Source of the DNA: Pseudonocardia autotrophica
GTDB lineage: Bacteria > Actinomycetota > Actinomycetes > Mycobacteriales > Pseudonocardiaceae
Length of the DNA: 64,000 nt
Direction: 5' to 3'
Assembly (NCBI RefSeq): GCF_003945385.1
Contig: NZ_AP018920.1
Location: 496,001 to 560,000, forward strand
Under the pieces are notes generated by a model. It did no database searches and was not told the origin of the DNA. It worked only from the letters and a program-made list of their open reading frames with translations. Below are positions 61,045 to 64,000 of the stretch, piece by piece. Numbering within the stretch: position 1 is the first letter of the stretch; each line of letters opens with the position of its first letter. The translations under genes were made by a program, and so were the position numbers.

Positions 61045-63024
61045 CTGGACACACGCCGCGGTATCGTCCCAGGTCAGTGGGTCGCGGTAGGTCCGGAACG
61101 ACGAAAGTACTGGACACACGTTCGATCGATGTTCGAGCGTGTGAGCTGCGTGTTGTCGTGTATCGTCTGGACACGTGCATGTGCGGGTGTCAACGCGGCG
61201 AAACAGGGACGGCACGGCCGTGCGGTACCTGCAGCTGACCCACAACGAGTGGGACCCGGCCACGAAGACGTCCCGGCCGAAGGTGCTGCACAGCTTCGGC
61301 CGCGAGGATCAGCTCGACCGCGACGCGATCAAGCGTCTGGTCGCGTCGTTGACTCGGCTACTCGACCCGGCCACCGCCCTGACCTCGTCCGGTGCCGGTC
61401 CGGCGGAGTTGGCGTTCACCTCGTCGCGCCCGGTCGGCGGCACGCTGGTGCTCGACGCGTTGTGGCGCCGGCTCGGGATCGACACCGTCATGGCGCGGCT
61501 GCTCGAGGGGCGCAAGCGCGATCCGCGCACCGAGCGGGTGCTGTTCGCGCTGGTCGCGAACCGGGCGCTGGACCCGGGCACGAAGCTGGCCGCGGCCGGG
61601 TGGGTCACCCGGCGCGCGCACATCGACGGCCTGCCCGAGACCAGCGACGATGCCTGCTACCGGGCGATGGACTGGCTGCTCGACATCGCACCGGAGCTGG
61701 AGCGGGAGGTGTTCTGGCAGGTCGCCACCCTGCTCGATCACGAGGTCGACCTGCTGTTCTTCGATACCACCTCCACCTATTTCGAGACCGAGGGCCCCGA
61801 CGACCCGATCACTCGTGACACCCGCGGCCGACCGGCCCCCGACCCGTCGGGTGACACCGGCACCGAGAACGACGCTGACAGCGGCACCGACAAGTCCGGC
61901 GGGGATACCGCAGGCGACGGGGTGGGGTTTCGGACCTACGGCAAGTCGAAGGACTCCCGTGACGACCTGCCCCAGGTCGTGATCGGCATGGCCGTCACCC
62001 GGGCCGGGATCCCGGTCCGGGTGTGGTGCTGGCCGGGCAACACCACCGACTCGGCGCTGATCCGCCAGGCCCGCGAAGACATGCGGGACTGGACCCTGGC
62101 CCGAGTGATGTGGGTCGCCGACCGCGGCTTCTCCTCCGCGGCGAACCGCCGCGAGCTGCGTCGCGGCGGCGGGCACTACATCATCGGCGAGAAGCTCCGC
62201 TCGGGCTCGGCGGAGGCCACCGCGGCGCTGTCCCGGCAGGGCCGCTACCAGCATGTTCGGGACAACCTGCAGGTCAAGGAAGTCAAGATCGCTACCGATG
62301 AACGGTTCGTGCTCTGCTTCAACCCCGAACAGGCCGAGCGCGATGCCGCGCTACGCGAGGTCATGACCACCAAGCTGGCCGCCCTGATCGCCGAGAGCGA
62401 CCAGCTGAGCGTGACCAAGCGGGCCGAGCTGCGCGGGCGGATCTCGACCATGCCAGGGCTGAACCGGTTCCTGCGCGTCACCCCGAAAGGCCTGCTCCGC
62501 GTCGACAAGAAGAAGATCACCGCCGAGGCGAACCTGGACGGGAAGTACCTGCTGCGCTGCTCGGACCCGCACCTGTCCGCGGAGGACATCGCGCTGGGCT
62601 ACAAGCAGCTCCTGCAGGTCGAACGCGGCTGGCGGGACATGAAGACCACCTTGGAACTGCGGCTGGTCTATCACCGCCTCGAAGACCGGATCCGCGCCCA
62701 TGTCATCCTCTGCTGGCTCGCGCTGCTGCTGGTTCGGATCGTCGAGACCACCACCGGGCGCACCTGGAACCAGGTCCGCGACGACCTGCAAGAACTCCAC
62801 GTCGGCACCTTCGAAGGCCCCGCCGGCACCTTCCGGCAACGCACCGAGCTCTCCGCCGCCCAACGCGACATCCTCACCAAGCTGGGCATCGACACACCGA
62901 AGAAGATCATCGAACTCGGGCCGGCCACGACGCCCTGACCAGCACGAACACCACCGCCTGGACACACGCCTGTCCAGGCAGCTTCTCGCGTTCCCCCAGG
63001 TCACACCCTAAATTCCGTGTCCAG
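61045..63024 (+). mobile_element. IS1634-like (IS4 superfamily) insertion sequence
   Basis: The element is bounded by CTGGACACACGCC on the left and GTGTCCAG on the right; only eight terminal bases are clearly inverted. CTGGACAC recurs inside the left end (61110, 61167) and near the right end (about 62959), as subterminal repeats. No target duplication is evident next to these ends, so the exact limits are uncertain. A 21-base inverted repeat lies just outside. Confidence 0.65.
61175..62938 (+). CDS. IS1634-family transposase
   Basis: A 587-residue DDE transposase of the IS1634/IS1549 type. D is in VDLLFFDTTSTYFETEG, the second D in VMWVADRGFSSAANRREL and the E in the C-terminal ERGWRDMKTTLELRLVYHR, followed by a helix ending in HVILCWLALLLVRI. 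An Asp/Gly/Thr-rich low-complexity insert of about 40 residues follows the first D. The GTG at 61175 follows directly on a CTGGACAC repeat, with no ribosome-binding site. The frame is intact. Confidence 0.92.
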   Translation: MHVRVSTRRNRDGTAVRYLQLTHNEWDPATKTSRPKVLHSFGREDQLDRDAIKRLVASLTRLLDPATALTSSGAGPAELAFTSSRPVGGTLVLDALWRRLGIDTVMARLLEGRKRDPRTERVLFALVANRALDPGTKLAAAGWVTRRAHIDGLPETSDDACYRAMDWLLDIAPELEREVFWQVATLLDHEVDLLFFDTTSTYFETEGPDDPITRDTRGRPAPDPSGDTGTENDADSGTDKSGGDTAGDGVGFRTYGKSKDSRDDLPQVVIGMAVTRAGIPVRVWCWPGNTTDSALIRQAREDMRDWTLARVMWVADRGFSSAANRRELRRGGGHYIIGEKLRSGSAEATAALSRQGRYQHVRDNLQVKEVKIATDERFVLCFNPEQAERDAALREVMTTKLAALIAESDQLSVTKRAELRGRISTMPGLNRFLRVTPKGLLRVDKKKITAEANLDGKYLLRCSDPHLSAEDIALGYKQLLQVERGWRDMKTTLELRLVYHRLEDRIRAHVILCWLALLLVRIVETTTGRTWNQVRDDLQELHVGTFEGPAGTFRQRTELSAAQRDILTKLGIDTPKKIIELGPATTP

Positions 63025-63524
63025 CCCCAACATCAGCTGCGGAACCCGGGCCTGGCCGCGGGGAGCCTGCGGATCACCGACATCGTCGACGCCCAGGCGG
63101 GCCTGTGGTTCGTCGTGCTGATGCCGGCGGCATTCGTGGTCTACCTGCTCAGCGCGGCCGCGATGGCGTTCTGGGGGCCGTTCGACGCCCCGGTGGCCCG
63201 CGACACCGCCGGGGGCGCGGCGGCGGAGCTGTCCGGCGTGGACCGGCTGCTGTTCGCGGCCGGCCGCCGGCTGTTGCTCGTGGCCGCCGCGGCAATGGCA
63301 GTCCCGTTGTTCCTCGGTGGCGGCCACGGGCCGTGGCTGCCCGCCTGGGCCTGGGTGGGACTCAAGACCACAGCGGTGCTGGCGTGTTGGTCTGGCTGCG
63401 CCACCGGCTTCCGACGATCCGGATGGACCGCTGGGCGGAGATCTCCTGGGTCGTGCTGGTGCCGCTGACGATCGTGCAGGCGCTCGTGGTCGCAATCGTC
63501 GTGCTGGCCCGGGGAGGGATGTGA
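63025..63524 (+). pseudogene. nuoH: 3' part of a nuoH-like complex I subunit gene, truncated and frameshifted
   Basis: From 63034 the frame reads QLRNPGLAAGSLRITDIVDA, GLWFVVLMPAAFVVYLLSAA, AFWGPFDAPVARDTAGGAAA and LFLGGGHGPWLPAWAW, the C-terminal half of a NuoH-type quinone-site subunit. Near 63385 one base is missing: restoring a G in GCGTGTTGG gives AVLVWLRHRLPTIRMDRWAE and continues to the stop at 63524. The 5' half is absent at the IS junction. It is followed directly by the nuoJ-like gene. Confidence 0.78.
63030..63050 (+). repeat. Right copy of the 21-base inverted repeat
   Basis: CATCAGCTGCGGAACCCGGGC mirrors 61017-61037. Unlike the left copy, this one is part of the nuoH reading frame (QLRNPG). 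Confidence 0.8.
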
Positions 63525-64000
63525 ATGGTTCTCGCCGTGTTCTGCGTGCTGAGCCTGTTGGCGCTCTCCTCCGGCGTGCTGGTGTTCGGCGTCGACTCGA
63601 TGGCGCGCGCGACGTTCTGCCTGCTGGTGTCGTTCCTCGCGGTCGCCGCGATGGTGTTGATGACCGGGCTGGCCTACCTCGGCATCGTCATCATCCTGAT
63701 GATGATCATCGAGATGGTGATCATGGCGGTGTTCATGGTCATGTTCATGATGAACCCGGCCGGGCTGATGCCGATGTCGATGTTCCACAACACCCGCGGC
63801 GCCGCCGTCATCTCGGGCCTGGTGTTCACCGGGCTGGCCGCGGGGATCCTCGTCGTGGACTGGCCGCAACGCCGCGGTACGCCTGCGCCGGACCCGACCG
63901 TCGCGCTGGGCGAGGCCTTGATGGGCGGTCACATGCTGACGATGATGGTGCTCGGCGTGACGCTGTTCGCCACGATCGTGGCCACCGTGGTCCTGTCCAC
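63525..64000 (+). CDS. nuoJ: NuoJ-like complex I membrane subunit (partial)
   Basis: The ATG directly follows the nuoH stop (TGAATG), and the frame runs off the right edge after about 158 codons. Hydrophobic segments are visible: VLAVFCVLSLLALSSGVLVF, ATFCLLVSFLAVAAMVLMTG, LAYLGIVIILMMIIEMVIMA, a fourth near GAAVISGLVFTGLAAGILVV and one at the edge. AYLGIVIILM resembles the conserved NuoJ third helix (usually YxGAIMVLF). A Met-rich fourth stretch (VFMVMFMMNPAGLMPMSMF) is unusual. nuoI is missing between nuoH and nuoJ. Confidence 0.75.
   Translation, partial: MVLAVFCVLSLLALSSGVLVFGVDSMARATFCLLVSFLAVAAMVLMTGLAYLGIVIILMMIIEMVIMAVFMVMFMMNPAGLMPMSMFHNTRGAAVISGLVFTGLAAGILVVDWPQRRGTPAPDPTVALGEALMGGHMLTMMVLGVTLFATIVATVVLS

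Overview
The window is very GC-rich, uses many GTG and TTG starts, and shows repeated leaderless promoters (a TANNNT box 6-8 bases before the start codon). Gene content and order point to an actinomycete of the Pseudonocardiaceae, probably Pseudonocardia. From recall, not from a search, much of the order matches the Mycobacterium tuberculosis block running from purB to the tRNA-dihydrouridine synthase gene (Rv0777-Rv0823c).

Layout. 1-5.1 kb: partial degenerate ABC-type ATPase, threonine aldolase, TetR regulator, purB-purC. 5.1-12.2 kb: flavoprotein, then an accessory catabolic operon (SorC-type regulator; zinc polyol dehydrogenase, polyol permease, erythrulose-kinase-like protein, RpiB-like isomerase, SDR dehydrogenase) that fits use of erythritol or threitol. 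12.2-25.4 kb: deacetylase-like, VOC, hydrolase and epimerase genes, the purine genes purS-purQ-purL-(SCP2-like)-purF-purM, an NrtR-like regulator, DUF3073, ygfZ and a Fur-family regulator. 25.6-29.3 kb: two low-complexity envelope or cell-pole candidates, one full of tandem repeats. 29.3-36.9 kb: pxpBC with a nitrobindin gene, then a flavin oxidoreductase, esterase, Baeyer-Villiger monooxygenase and GntR regulator set. 36.9-41 kb: sulfur-transfer operon (DUF1416, thiosulfate sulfurtransferase, DUF4395) behind a cysteine-rich leader peptide, then thioredoxin-like, DUF2993 and glnR. 41.1-53.5 kb: mshD, pstSCAB, two phoU genes around a dodecin gene, LCP protein, GGDEF protein, dusB, SodC-like lipoprotein and a small zinc-ribbon protein.

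From the tRNA-Lys gene at 53.7 kb onward the window is mobile and decaying. An actinomycete integrative element (int, xis, rep, truncated tra) sits at the 3' side of the tRNA. Its rep gene is split by an IS3-family element that is itself split by an IS30-family element. Removing each IS with one copy of its target duplication restores the interrupted reading frame. The element ends abruptly at a fragment of a Pls/PosA-type synthetase, followed by an IS1634-like element and a truncated nuoH plus a partial nuoJ. The rep, synthetase and nuoH remnants each carry an apparent single-base loss.

Two control circuits can be read from the sequence. The sulfur operon's leader peptide has three Cys codons, and its last codons can pair with the Shine-Dalgarno sequence of the next gene, which suggests cysteine-dependent attenuation. 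The phosphate genes pstS, phoU1 and phoU2 are each preceded by 11-base direct repeats of the GTTCAYC type, i.e. PHO boxes.
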